From Treponema_I sp045599005 (GTDB lineage: Bacteria; Spirochaetota; Spirochaetia; Treponematales; Treponemataceae): DNA of 64,000 nt. The translations under genes were made by a program, and so were the position numbers. Shown in pieces: positions 35,955 to 43,057 of this stretch (positions are counted from its first letter, which is position 1; each line of letters begins with the position of its first letter). The DNA lies in contig JAZRVF010000018.1 in NCBI GenBank assembly GCA_045599005.1, positions 54,578-118,577 on the forward strand, read 5' to 3'. The notes beneath the pieces are model-generated. The model saw nothing but the letters and a program-made list of their open reading frames with translations. It had not been told where the DNA came from and ran no database searches.

Positions 35955-36247
35955 TTTCCCACAGGTTGTCCACAAAACTGTGGAGCAATTGTGGAAAACT
36001 CCACCGGATCAGTGAAAAAGCCGTCAAAGCCTTATTTTATAAGCACTGGCGGCTTTTTTATGCTGTTTCAGTAAATTATAAATCTTTGTAATACAAGCAG
36101 ATAAAAAATAACATCAGGATGTGGAAAGAGACTGAAAAATTTTCCACCTTGCTTTATTGACAGTAATAACTTGTTCTAAATTCAAGAATTAAAAGTAAAA
36201 GGGAAGAAATCAACAAAGTTTTCCACAGGTTGTTCACAGTGGAAAAA
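35955..36247. repeat. Cluster of DnaA-box-like 9-mers in a 357-bp gap
   Basis: The gap between GH27 and the STAS gene holds TTTCCCACA (35955), TTGTCCACA (35966), reverse TTTTCCACA (35990-35998), reverse CTTTCCACA (36120-36128), TTTTCCACC (36140), TTTTCCACA (36219-36227), TTGTTCACA (36230-36238) and AGTGGAAAA (36239). The same TTTTCCACA and TTATTCACA types occur in the oriC gap. A GH27 terminator lies inside. DnaA binding is inferred. Confidence 0.5.
36015..36060 (+). terminator. Terminator after the GH27 gene
   Basis: AAAAGCCGTCA pairs with TGGCGGCTTTTTT around a 20-nt AT-rich loop. Confidence 0.75.
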
Positions 36248-36251
36248 GTGC

Positions 36252-36283
36252 AAAAAAAAGACTGACCGGAAAAGTCAGTCTTT
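36252..36283 (-). terminator. Terminator of the STAS gene
   Basis: AAAGACTGAC and GTCAGTCTTT form a perfect 10-bp stem. On the reverse strand it is followed by TTTTTTT. Confidence 0.85.
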
Positions 36284-36300
36284 GTCAGCAAAAGGATTAA

Positions 36301-36852
36301 TCAGCCCAGGAAAACCTGACCCGCATTGTCAATGGCAAGGATTGTCTTGCATTCTGAGCAGCGGAAGCGTCCGGATTTTGTTGCCTTAAGTTTTTTTGAA
36401 CAGACCGGACAGGCAAAGATTTTCGGGAACAGACCGTCACTGGAGGGTGTCTCCTGTTTGAAGAATCCAACAGCATCTTCCAGTGTGTCCTTGATATTGA
36501 AGAACTGGGAAAATCCCAGCAGCTGGAAAACTTCATAGACCTTGGGCTGGATCTCAAGAAGAACAATGTCTCCCCCTTTGGGCTTTACCATTTTAAGGAA
36601 AGCTGTGAAAGATCCGATACCGGTTGAAGACACGTAGTTAAGTGCGGAACAGTTGAAAATGAAGTTTACATAACCTTCATCAACAGCTTTGCCAACACAC
36701 TTCTGAAAGTAGCTTGAATTATAAGTGTCAATATATCCGTTTAAATAGAAGACAATACAGTTGTCAACGCTTTCGATTTTCTCAAGATTGATCTTTAAGC
36801 TGTCATCTTTTTCGTCATTAAAGCCAGGGATAAGATTGTTGTTAATGCTCAT
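36301..36852 (-). CDS. STAS-domain protein with C-terminal zinc ribbon
   Basis: The 183-residue protein has a STAS fold over residues about 20-125: CIVFYLNGYIDTYNSSYF, NFIFNCSALNYVSSTGIGSF with the Ser-Thr pair usually phosphorylated in anti-anti-sigma factors, then GGDIVLLEIQPKVYEVFQLL. A four-Cys ribbon follows (CPVC and CSEC). STAS proteins bind anti-sigma kinases or transporters. The zinc ribbon is an unusual addition and suggests nucleic acid or protein contact. AGGTGG precedes the ATG at 36852; no anti-sigma kinase is adjacent. Confidence 0.8.
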   Translation of the reverse strand: MSINNNLIPGFNDEKDDSLKINLEKIESVDNCIVFYLNGYIDTYNSSYFQKCVGKAVDEGYVNFIFNCSALNYVSSTGIGSFTAFLKMVKPKGGDIVLLEIQPKVYEVFQLLGFSQFFNIKDTLEDAVGFFKQETPSSDGLFPKIFACPVCSKKLKATKSGRFRCSECKTILAIDNAGQVFLG

Positions 36853-37015
36853 ATAGACCACCTATTCATTATACATGCTTATCAGCATCTGAAAATATTT
36901 TACACAAGTATTTATGCAGTGTCAAACTTAAAAACAGTTTGAAAAGAAGGATTGAAAAAAATTTCGTAAAAAGGTGCGAAAAATCGGAAAATGTGATACA
37001 AGAGAATCTGATCGG

Positions 37016-37044
37016 TTAACGAAAAGAAAAAATGTAGATATAAT
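37016..37044 (+). promoter_or_regulatory. GH43 promoter, leaderless arrangement
   Basis: TTAACG (37016-37021), 17 bp, TATAAT (37039-37044), then six bases to ATG 37051. AGGA in those six bases is too close to act as a ribosome site. Confidence 0.5.
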
Positions 37045-37050
37045 CAGGAT

Positions 37051-37944
37051 ATGAAAAGAAATCAGATTCAGATCAGAGACCCATATATTCTGCGGGATGA
37101 CAGAACAAAATCCTATTTTATGTACGGAACGACGGACAAAGACTGCTGGGACAAGGCTCCCGGCGTAGGTTTCGATACATACAGAAGCAGCGACCTGGAA
37201 AACTGGGAAGGGCCTTTCAAAGCTTTTGTTCCTCCCGAAGGTTTCTGGGGAAAACATAATTTCTGGGCTCCGGAAGTTTATTTTTTTAAAGACGCATATT
37301 ATATGCTGGCTTCATTTATCGGAGAAAAATCAGAAGGATCCATGAGGGGAACACAGATTCTCCGTTCGGAAAAACCGGAAGGGCCTTTTGTGCCCTGGAG
37401 TGACGGAGCTGTTACACCGAAAGACTGGATGTGCCTTGACGGAACTCTTTTCATTGATGATGAGGAAAAACCGTGGATGGTTTTCTGTCACGAGTGGGTC
37501 CAGATTGCTGACGGAACAGTCTGTGCAATAAGGCTGTCTGAGGATCTTAAGTGCGCAGAAGGGGAACCGGTGCTGCTTTTTGCCGGAAGTGACGCAGTAT
37601 GGTCCAAACCCTTTGAAAACCAGCGTATTGAAGGCGAATGCCATGTTACGGACGGCTGCAATATTTACCGGCATACAAACGGAAGTCTTGTGATGCAGTG
37701 GTCTACTGTGGGTTATGAGGGTTACTGTATCGGTTATGCGGTTTCTGAAAGCGGATCTATTCTGGGACCGTGGAAACAGAGCGAGAACCTGCTTTTTAAA
37801 AAAGACGGCGGACATGGAATGATTTTCACGACCTTTGAAGGCAGAATGCTTATCAGTCTGCATCAGCCAAACAAAACTCCTGATGAACGTCCCGTGTTTT
37901 TTGAGCTTGAAGAAACTGCGGAAGGAATTCGTATAAAAGAATGA
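37051..37944 (+). CDS. Glycoside hydrolase family 43 type protein
   Basis: The 297-residue protein reads as a five-bladed propeller of the GH43 group (xylosidases and arabinofuranosidases). RDPYIL places the candidate catalytic base at Asp10. NFWAPEVYFF, LDGTLFIDDEEKPWMVF, HVTDGCNIYR and GGHGMIFTTFEGRMLISLH follow in the usual order. No signal peptide is present. The exact sugar is not readable. Its stop overlaps the rsmE start (ATGA), so it heads an operon with rsmE and the 38741, 39541 and 40470 genes. Confidence 0.85.
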   Translation: MKRNQIQIRDPYILRDDRTKSYFMYGTTDKDCWDKAPGVGFDTYRSSDLENWEGPFKAFVPPEGFWGKHNFWAPEVYFFKDAYYMLASFIGEKSEGSMRGTQILRSEKPEGPFVPWSDGAVTPKDWMCLDGTLFIDDEEKPWMVFCHEWVQIADGTVCAIRLSEDLKCAEGEPVLLFAGSDAVWSKPFENQRIEGECHVTDGCNIYRHTNGSLVMQWSTVGYEGYCIGYAVSESGSILGPWKQSENLLFKKDGGHGMIFTTFEGRMLISLHQPNKTPDERPVFFELEETAEGIRIKE

Positions 37945-38744
37945 ACATTGTGCTTTTTTCTGAGAAAGAAATCCTGGCGGGCAAGGATTCTGCTGGAAAA
38001 TGCAGTGTACATCTGCCTCTCAAAGATGAAAGGACCCAGCACATTCTGAAAGTTCTTCACAAGGTACCGGGAGATTCCTTTGATGCCGGTCTTGTGGGCG
38101 GCATGGCAGGAAAAGCTGTCCTGTCCCGTGTTGAGAAAAAGGACTGCAAGGAAAACTCAGGGTCAGAGGACGGACTTTATTTTGATTTTGAACCGGAATC
38201 AGATGGAAAGCCTCTGTATCCTGTGGAACTGATTGTAGGTTTCCCCCGGCCCATACAGCTTAAGCGCCTGTTCCGTGATGTGGCGGGTCTGGGTATAAGA
38301 ACTGTCCATCTGTGCGGAACGGAACTGGGTGAAAAATCCTACATGGATTCCGGAATTGTTGAGAAAGGTGCGGCCTACACTGCCCTTCTGGAAGGAACTG
38401 CACAGGCAAAAAGCACTCATGTACCGGAACTGAAACTTTATCAGTCCGTTGCCGCATGTCTGGAAACATTTGCAGAAAACCGTGGTGATGAGGTCCGGGT
38501 TATGCTGGACAATGTAAAGCCTGAAGGACCGCTGTTTGATTATCTTGGGAAATCAGGAGTGGATTCCTGCATGAGACCGGTGATAGCTGCAATCGGAAGT
38601 GAACGGGGATGGACGGACAATGAGAGGAATCTGTTCGGGAAGAATGGATTTGCTGCCTGTTCAATGGGAGACCGGGTTCTTCGAACGGAAACAGCGGCCA
38701 CGGTTGCAGCGACAATAATCTTACAGAAAATGGGGATATTATGA
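37941..38744 (+). CDS. rsmE: 16S rRNA (uracil1498-N3)-methyltransferase
   Basis: RsmE methylates U1498 in 16S rRNA. The 267-residue SPOUT protein has an N-terminal PUA-like part (HILKVLHKVPGDSFDAG), FPRPIQLKRLFRDVAGLGI and the C-terminal knot AAIGSERGWTDNERNLF with MGDRVLRTETAATVA, which binds S-adenosylmethionine. It overlaps the GH43 stop and the next start by four bases each, so it is translationally coupled. Confidence 0.92.
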   Translation: MNIVLFSEKEILAGKDSAGKCSVHLPLKDERTQHILKVLHKVPGDSFDAGLVGGMAGKAVLSRVEKKDCKENSGSEDGLYFDFEPESDGKPLYPVELIVGFPRPIQLKRLFRDVAGLGIRTVHLCGTELGEKSYMDSGIVEKGAAYTALLEGTAQAKSTHVPELKLYQSVAACLETFAENRGDEVRVMLDNVKPEGPLFDYLGKSGVDSCMRPVIAAIGSERGWTDNERNLFGKNGFAACSMGDRVLRTETAATVAATIILQKMGIL

Positions 38745-39544
38745 ACAACGATCAGATAAAAGAAACTCTGCTTAAACTGGAAGACACTTCAATCGATTTT
38801 ACGGTGACTCTTTCCGGCAAAGAAAGTAAGAAAGTTAACGGGCTTTATAAACCGGAGACTCACGAGATCATTCTGCACAATCTGAATTTCAAGAGTGACA
38901 ATCAGATGATCTATACGGCGATTCATGAGTATACGCATCACCTGATCACAGAAAAAAAACTGAATGAGACCAACGGGCTTGCAAACTGTTCCGGCCGGGC
39001 ACACAACAATGAGTTCTGGGCAAAATTCCACCAGCTTCTGGAAACTGCCGAGGAACAGGGAATTTATATGATCGGACTGGATGAATCGCCTGAGCTGGCA
39101 GCCCTTACGGAGGAAATCCGCAAAGAGTACCTGGAAAAGAACGGTTCCCTGATGCTGGAGTTCGGACGCAAACTTGCAGAAGCCCATGTTCTCTGTGAAA
39201 AAGCGAATATCCGTTATGAGGATTATATTGACCGTGTTCTGCGCCTGCCCCGCTCCGCTGCAAAGACCATTGCAAAAGTCAGCGGTTCGGATTTGAATCC
39301 GGCGATCGGCTTTGAAAACATGAAAATGGTTTCTGCGATCAAGGATCCTGACAAACGGGATGAGGCCCAGAATCAGATTATGTCAGGAAAAAGCCCTGAC
39401 ACAGTCCGGTCAATGATGAAGAAAAAGGCGGAGGAAGTGGACATAAAAACACGTCTTGAGAAAGAAAAGTCACGCCTTGAAAAAACTATTTCCCAGCTTA
39501 CTTCCCGTCTGGAAATGGTTGAGGAAAGCCTTTCAAATCTATGA
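38741..39544 (+). CDS. Putative zinc metallopeptidase-like protein (HEYTHH)
   Basis: The 267-residue protein has IYTAIHEYTHHLI at about residues 59-71, an HExxH zinc-protease motif. Downstream are AHNNEFWAKFHQLLE and a helical C-terminus ending in a coiled-coil (TRLEKEKSRLEKTISQLTS). SprT- and IrrE-type proteases share such motifs, but the rest does not let me choose one. It is coupled to rsmE and the 39541 gene by overlapping stop and start codons. Function is open. Confidence 0.7.
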   Translation: MNNDQIKETLLKLEDTSIDFTVTLSGKESKKVNGLYKPETHEIILHNLNFKSDNQMIYTAIHEYTHHLITEKKLNETNGLANCSGRAHNNEFWAKFHQLLETAEEQGIYMIGLDESPELAALTEEIRKEYLEKNGSLMLEFGRKLAEAHVLCEKANIRYEDYIDRVLRLPRSAAKTIAKVSGSDLNPAIGFENMKMVSAIKDPDKRDEAQNQIMSGKSPDTVRSMMKKKAEEVDIKTRLEKEKSRLEKTISQLTSRLEMVEESLSNL

Positions 39545-40461
39545 AACGGACTGCTGTATCTGCCCTCTGTCTGATAATGGCGGTCTTTGGGAAAACGGCT
39601 TTTCTGTGGTCCCAGGTTTCCATGCCTGAGATGCCCGGTGTGAGTTTCTCATCGGTAACGATGCCTTCTGTAACAATGCCACAGGTTTCCATCGGGGCGA
39701 CTTCGGCTGGCAGTACAGGGAACAGTAACACCGGCAGTAAAAGCAACGGGGCTTCTGGAACGGCTTCCTCCGTTTCTGCAACCCCATACGGAACGATGCT
39801 TACCGCCCAGACACTCCTGGGACTCGGCTCCAGTGATTCTGACACTCTGTCTGCCATGCTTGGTTACGGTTCAGCAGCCTCCCAGGTTTCGGATCCTTCC
39901 GCACTGTCTTCAGTCTATTCGCTTTCCGGCCTTACCGGATCAAATGTGACGGATCTTCTGGGCGGTTCCTCATCGTCAAACTATGCCAGCAATATTCTTC
40001 TGTCAGAGATCATTACAAGACTGGATGCTCTTACAAAGCAGATCCAGGAACTGTCAGGTGGGGAAACTGAATTATCTTTGCAGACAGGGACGGCAGAAAA
40101 AAACGCCATCAGTCCGGGAATCAGGCGGCTGATCTATAACGGCTACAATCTTCTTGATACGGTGACAGATGTTTTTATCTCAGCGCCTGAGACTGACGGT
40201 TCTTTCCTGCTGATTGCCGACAGAACCTACACAGCGGACCGGCGCCAGAGAACGGAAAATGTCTACATGCTTTTTGACGGCAAGGAAAATCAGGTTTCAG
40301 TGCAGGTTGTCCAGGATGCGGAAAACGTCAACTCTGCTTTTTACAGGCTATCTGCCCTTTCACCGGTAAAATTCACGCGGACCGGCAGCTCCTGTCTGAT
40401 ATGCATCACAAAACCAGCGTCAGACTGGACTTTTGAGATGCTTGTGACTACAGAAAAATGA
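39541..40461 (+). CDS. Exported low-complexity protein of unknown function
   Basis: The 306-residue protein has an N-terminal signal-like segment (MKRTAVSALCLIMAVFGKTA). A Ser/Thr/Gly/Ala-rich region (about 50-150) follows, then a more ordered C-terminal half with VFISAPETDGSFLLIADRTY. I recognise no domain. It overlaps the previous stop and the next gene's start region, so it belongs to the rsmE operon. Confidence 0.65.
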   Translation: MKRTAVSALCLIMAVFGKTAFLWSQVSMPEMPGVSFSSVTMPSVTMPQVSIGATSAGSTGNSNTGSKSNGASGTASSVSATPYGTMLTAQTLLGLGSSDSDTLSAMLGYGSAASQVSDPSALSSVYSLSGLTGSNVTDLLGGSSSSNYASNILLSEIITRLDALTKQIQELSGGETELSLQTGTAEKNAISPGIRRLIYNGYNLLDTVTDVFISAPETDGSFLLIADRTYTADRRQRTENVYMLFDGKENQVSVQVVQDAENVNSAFYRLSALSPVKFTRTGSSCLICITKPASDWTFEMLVTTEK

Positions 40462-40469
40462 GGAAAAAA

Positions 40470-41123
40470 ATGGACAGATATTCTCTGGTACTTTTCGATT
40501 TTGATGGTGTGCTCATTGATTCCACAAAGGATATTGCTGTGGCAGTGAATGCGGCTCTGGAACATTTCGGATTCGGTCAGGTTTCTGAAGACCAGGTGCA
40601 CAGTTTTGTCGGTGACGGAGCGAGAATGCTTGTGATCCGGTGTCTTGATGCTGTGAAAGCCGGAGAGGAAAAACTTGAGGAAGTGCTTTCCTGGTATAAG
40701 GATTACTACAATACTCATGCAACGGTTTTCACGGTTCTTTACGGGGGCGTGGAAAAAGTTCTGACTTTTCTGAAGGACAATGGTAAAAAAATCGGACTTG
40801 TGTCAAACAAACCGGAAGAAATCAGCAGGACAATTCTGAAGTTTTTTGGGCTGGACGGATTTTTTGAAGTGATTATCGGACCTGAAAGTGCAGGAAAAAC
40901 AAAACCGGCTCCGGACGGGATTATGGCCGCATGCAGAAAAACAGAAATTCCCGCGGGAAAAACCCTGATGGTAGGGGATTCTGCGGTGGATATCATGGCT
41001 GCCAGGGCGGCAGGTACCGGATCCTGCGGTTTTACACGTGGAATCGGTGACAGAGACTCAATGCTGGCCCAGAAGCCTGATCACACAATTGATGCGTTGT
41101 CAGAACTTATGGACCTTGTGTAA
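40470..41123 (+). CDS. HAD-family phosphatase, phosphoglycolate phosphatase-like
   Basis: The 217-residue protein begins LVLFDFDGVLIDST (HAD motif I, nucleophile Asp). It continues with IGLVSNKP (motif II), a Lys in GKTKPAPDG (motif III) and LMVGDSAVDIMAARAAG (motif IV). The cap domain fits the Gph/PGP branch. An ATG at 40458 overlaps the previous stop, but GAGG sits correctly before 40470. A TGTGGAAAA 9-mer follows in the short convergent gap (41128-41136). Confidence 0.85.
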   Translation: MDRYSLVLFDFDGVLIDSTKDIAVAVNAALEHFGFGQVSEDQVHSFVGDGARMLVIRCLDAVKAGEEKLEEVLSWYKDYYNTHATVFTVLYGGVEKVLTFLKDNGKKIGLVSNKPEEISRTILKFFGLDGFFEVIIGPESAGKTKPAPDGIMAACRKTEIPAGKTLMVGDSAVDIMAARAAGTGSCGFTRGIGDRDSMLAQKPDHTIDALSELMDLV

Positions 41124-41149
41124 AACCTGTGGAAAAACCGGAGCAGGTA

Positions 41150-41944
41150 TCAGACAGCTTCGGTGCCCCAGACCTGGATCTGTGTAAGAGCCGGGAATGG
41201 AGAAGGATCGGTCTCATCCTTGATGAGATTGCAGAGTGTAAGACCCGTGATGGTTCTCGCTTCGAAAGTCCATTGATGCGGGGCCACACTTTTCTGCATT
41301 GTCAAAGGCATTACGCTTCCGTCAGAGAAGATGATGTCTGCATTTGTCCAGTAATTGTCGTGAGGGAAATCGGCGCGGGTCACAAGGACAAGCCGGTCAA
41401 CTGTTACAGGCCGCCCGAAATCCAGTGTGAGTGCCGCAGTGGGATCCCGGTTGATTCCCCAGGATTCATAGGGCCAGTTTCCGTGGGAGCGGTTTTCCGT
41501 ATTGCCGTTGATGGCATTGCGTGCGGCAAAGACAGATTCACCGCGAGTCTCAATGTTTGCCGATGCATGAGGAAAGCATGTGGTGTTTGCGGCCGTGTCG
41601 TGGGCATTGAGAGCCAGGTTCCTGTAGACTTTTACAGCCGGGTCTTCTGCAACACGGGCAGAAAGCAGATGCAGTGATCCTTCGAATGTCTTGGGATTGT
41701 AGGAAAACTTTTTTTCGCCGAAGGGAATAGCCATGGTGTATTCATCACCTTTCATGAAGACAAGGGATTCATCAAGAACGTCATCAAGCTTGATGAAGGC
41801 AAAAGTTCCGGCGGGTGCACAGAAAGTGATTGTAGTTCCAGGCTGATATTCTCCTGAAAAAACCATATTTACTGAATTTTCTGCAGATTCTGAAGCGAGG
41901 ATTTTTCCGTCAGAATCTTTAATAATCAATGAAAGCGTTTTCAT
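41150..41944 (-). CDS. Protein with C-terminal discoidin-like (F5/8 type C) domain
   Basis: The 264-residue protein has a beta-rich N-terminal part (GTTITFCAPAGTFAFIKLDD). Residues about 105-260 resemble an F5/8C galactose-binding fold: NLALNAHDT, AARNAINGNTENRSHGNWPYESWG, LTLDFGRPVTVDRLVLVTRAD. Such domains bind carbohydrates. There is no signal peptide and no catalytic motif, so it may bind sugars in the cytoplasm. A TAAACT ends six bases before the ATG with no ribosome site. Confidence 0.75.
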   Translation of the reverse strand: MKTLSLIIKDSDGKILASESAENSVNMVFSGEYQPGTTITFCAPAGTFAFIKLDDVLDESLVFMKGDEYTMAIPFGEKKFSYNPKTFEGSLHLLSARVAEDPAVKVYRNLALNAHDTAANTTCFPHASANIETRGESVFAARNAINGNTENRSHGNWPYESWGINRDPTAALTLDFGRPVTVDRLVLVTRADFPHDNYWTNADIIFSDGSVMPLTMQKSVAPHQWTFEARTITGLTLCNLIKDETDPSPFPALTQIQVWGTEAV

Positions 41945-41950
41945 GAAATC

Positions 41951-41956
41951 AGTTTA
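41951..41956 (-). promoter_or_regulatory. -10 box of the discoidin-like gene, leaderless spacing
   Basis: TAAACT in reverse ends six bases before ATG 41944. The match to TATAAT is four of six, so the call is weak. Confidence 0.3.
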
Positions 41957-41966
41957 GCAGAAGGGC

Positions 41967-42031
41967 AAAAAAAAAGCGAGTTGAAAGACGGACTGCCGGA
42001 AAAAAAGCGGCAGTCTGTGATTCAAACCCGC
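41967..42031 (-). terminator. Terminator of hsp20
   Basis: On the reverse strand GCGGGTTTGAA pairs with TTCAACTCGC, with an inner CAGACTGCCG/CGGCAGTC stem, followed by nine T. Confidence 0.8.
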
Positions 42032-42059
42032 GTCTGTTTATTACGCAGACAATCTTCTG

Positions 42060-42506
42060 TCATGCGCTTATTGCGATTCTCATGGCCTTTGTCTCGGCAC
42101 GGCGTGGAATTGAGACAGTCAGGAGTCCGTTTTTGAAAGTCGCGGCAACACCTTCAGAATCAATGTCCTCTGGCAGTGTAAAACTGCGGTTGAACTGACA
42201 GTTGCGGCGTTCCTTGATCAGGTAGGTTCTGTCCTGGTCATTTTTTTCAGCCTTTTTCTCTTTTGCATCCTTAAGCTGGATGCTTGCGATTGAAAGGACG
42301 CGGTCTTTGAGATTGATCTCAACATCGTTTTCTGTGTAACCGGGCAGTTCCATCTCAAGAGTGTAGTTCTCTTTTGTTTCGGAAACATCTACCCGCGGTG
42401 AAGCAAGATGAGTTTCGCCGGCAGAGGCAATGTCTGAAAAGTTTCTGTCAATTACATCAAAAAGATCAGATGTAAACCGGGGATTGAAGAATGATAATGT
42501 GTTCAT
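42060..42506 (-). CDS. Small heat shock protein (Hsp20/alpha-crystallin)
   Basis: The 148-residue chaperone holds unfolding proteins. The alpha-crystallin domain spans about residues 38-140: VDVSETKENYTLEMELPGYTENDVEINL, FNRSFTLPEDID and AATFKNGLLTVSIPR. The strong ribosome site AGGAGG precedes the ATG. The upstream promoter has the sigma-54 signature rather than a sigma-70 or CIRCE-type element. It is followed by its own terminator. Confidence 0.92.
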   Translation of the reverse strand: MNTLSFFNPRFTSDLFDVIDRNFSDIASAGETHLASPRVDVSETKENYTLEMELPGYTENDVEINLKDRVLSIASIQLKDAKEKKAEKNDQDRTYLIKERRNCQFNRSFTLPEDIDSEGVAATFKNGLLTVSIPRRAETKAMRIAISA

Positions 42507-42573
42507 ATGAAAGCCTCCTATAGCTTTTATCTGTTGTTTATGTTCAGGTCTTTCAACCTGACACTTTTATTAA

Positions 42574-42590
42574 TGCAAAGACTGTGCCAA
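42574..42590 (-). promoter_or_regulatory. Sigma-54 promoter of hsp20
   Basis: The reverse strand reads TTGGCACAGTCTTTGCA: TGGCAC (-24), 5 bases, TTGCA (-12), matching the RpoN consensus TGGCAC-N5-TTGCW. The start site would be near 42563, giving a leader of about 57 nt that contains a TCAGGT/ACCTGA hairpin (42544-42561). Confidence 0.8.
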
Positions 42591-42742
42591 CTTTTTTTGA
42601 GAGGAAAAAAACATTAAAAACTGATGAATTGGCTTGATTTTGGGCAAAATCAGAGAAAAATCCCGGAAAAAAGCCGGAGAAAAAGGATAAAAATTGCCCG
42701 GGCGGGATGATTCGATTGAAGCTGGGGGAAAAAATGACAGAG

Positions 42743-42782
42743 TGTGTCAAAAAACCACATGCAAAAGAGTCAATTTGACACA
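42743..42782. promoter_or_regulatory. Inverted repeat, possible activator site for sigma-54
   Basis: TGTGTCAA (42743-42750) is the exact reverse complement of TTGACACA (42775-42782), about 180-220 bp upstream of the hsp20 start. That is a normal distance for sigma-54 enhancers. It also lies about 60 bp upstream of the his promoter, so either operon could be the target. Confidence 0.4.
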
Positions 42783-42839
42783 CCAGAATTGAATTCAAGT
42801 TAAAAAACGGGCTATCTAAGCCCTGGACAGAACAGGCAC

Positions 42840-42868
42840 TTGACCAGTGAAAAGAATTGCTGTTTAAT
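42840..42868 (+). promoter_or_regulatory. his operon promoter, leaderless arrangement
   Basis: TTGACC (42840-42845), 17 bp, TTTAAT (42863-42868), then six bases to the ATG of the His-rich leader peptide at 42875. Confidence 0.55.
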
Positions 42869-42874
42869 AAAACC

Positions 42875-42934
42875 ATGAATTTCAGTAATTTGCACGCACA
42901 TCACCATCATTCTCATCATGAGGCAATCCGGTAA
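42875..42934 (+). CDS. his operon leader peptide
   Basis: The 19-residue reading is MNFSNLHAHHHHSHHEAIR, with seven His, four of them consecutive. It lies between a promoter and a terminator upstream of hisG. This is the classic layout for ribosome-mediated attenuation: when His-tRNA is scarce, ribosomes stall on the His codons and the downstream terminator is prevented from forming. No ribosome site precedes it; a -10 box ends six bases before the ATG, so the transcript may start at the peptide's own start codon. Confidence 0.88.
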   Translation: MNFSNLHAHHHHSHHEAIR

Positions 42935-42973
42935 GGAGTTGTGCGTTTGTTGCTGCATTTGCAATAGAACAAG

Positions 42974-43016
42974 CCGCGTTCCTGACGGATTCACGTTGGG
43001 AAGGCGGTTTTTTTTT
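42974..43016 (+). terminator. his attenuator terminator
   Basis: CCGCGTTCC (42974-42982) pairs with GGGAAGGCGG (42998-43007), followed by nine T (43008-43016). It lies 40 bases after the leader peptide stop. Upstream TTGC/GCAA pairing (about 42948-42965) may form the alternative structure. Confidence 0.8.
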
Positions 43017-43057
43017 GCTTCTGCGGTCTGCTTGCAATAGGAAATAGGAGAAATGTT

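Noticed and set aside
41129..41677. Forward open frame (182 codons)
   Set aside because: Antisense to the discoidin-like gene, whose beta-domain motifs are clear; this frame shows none.
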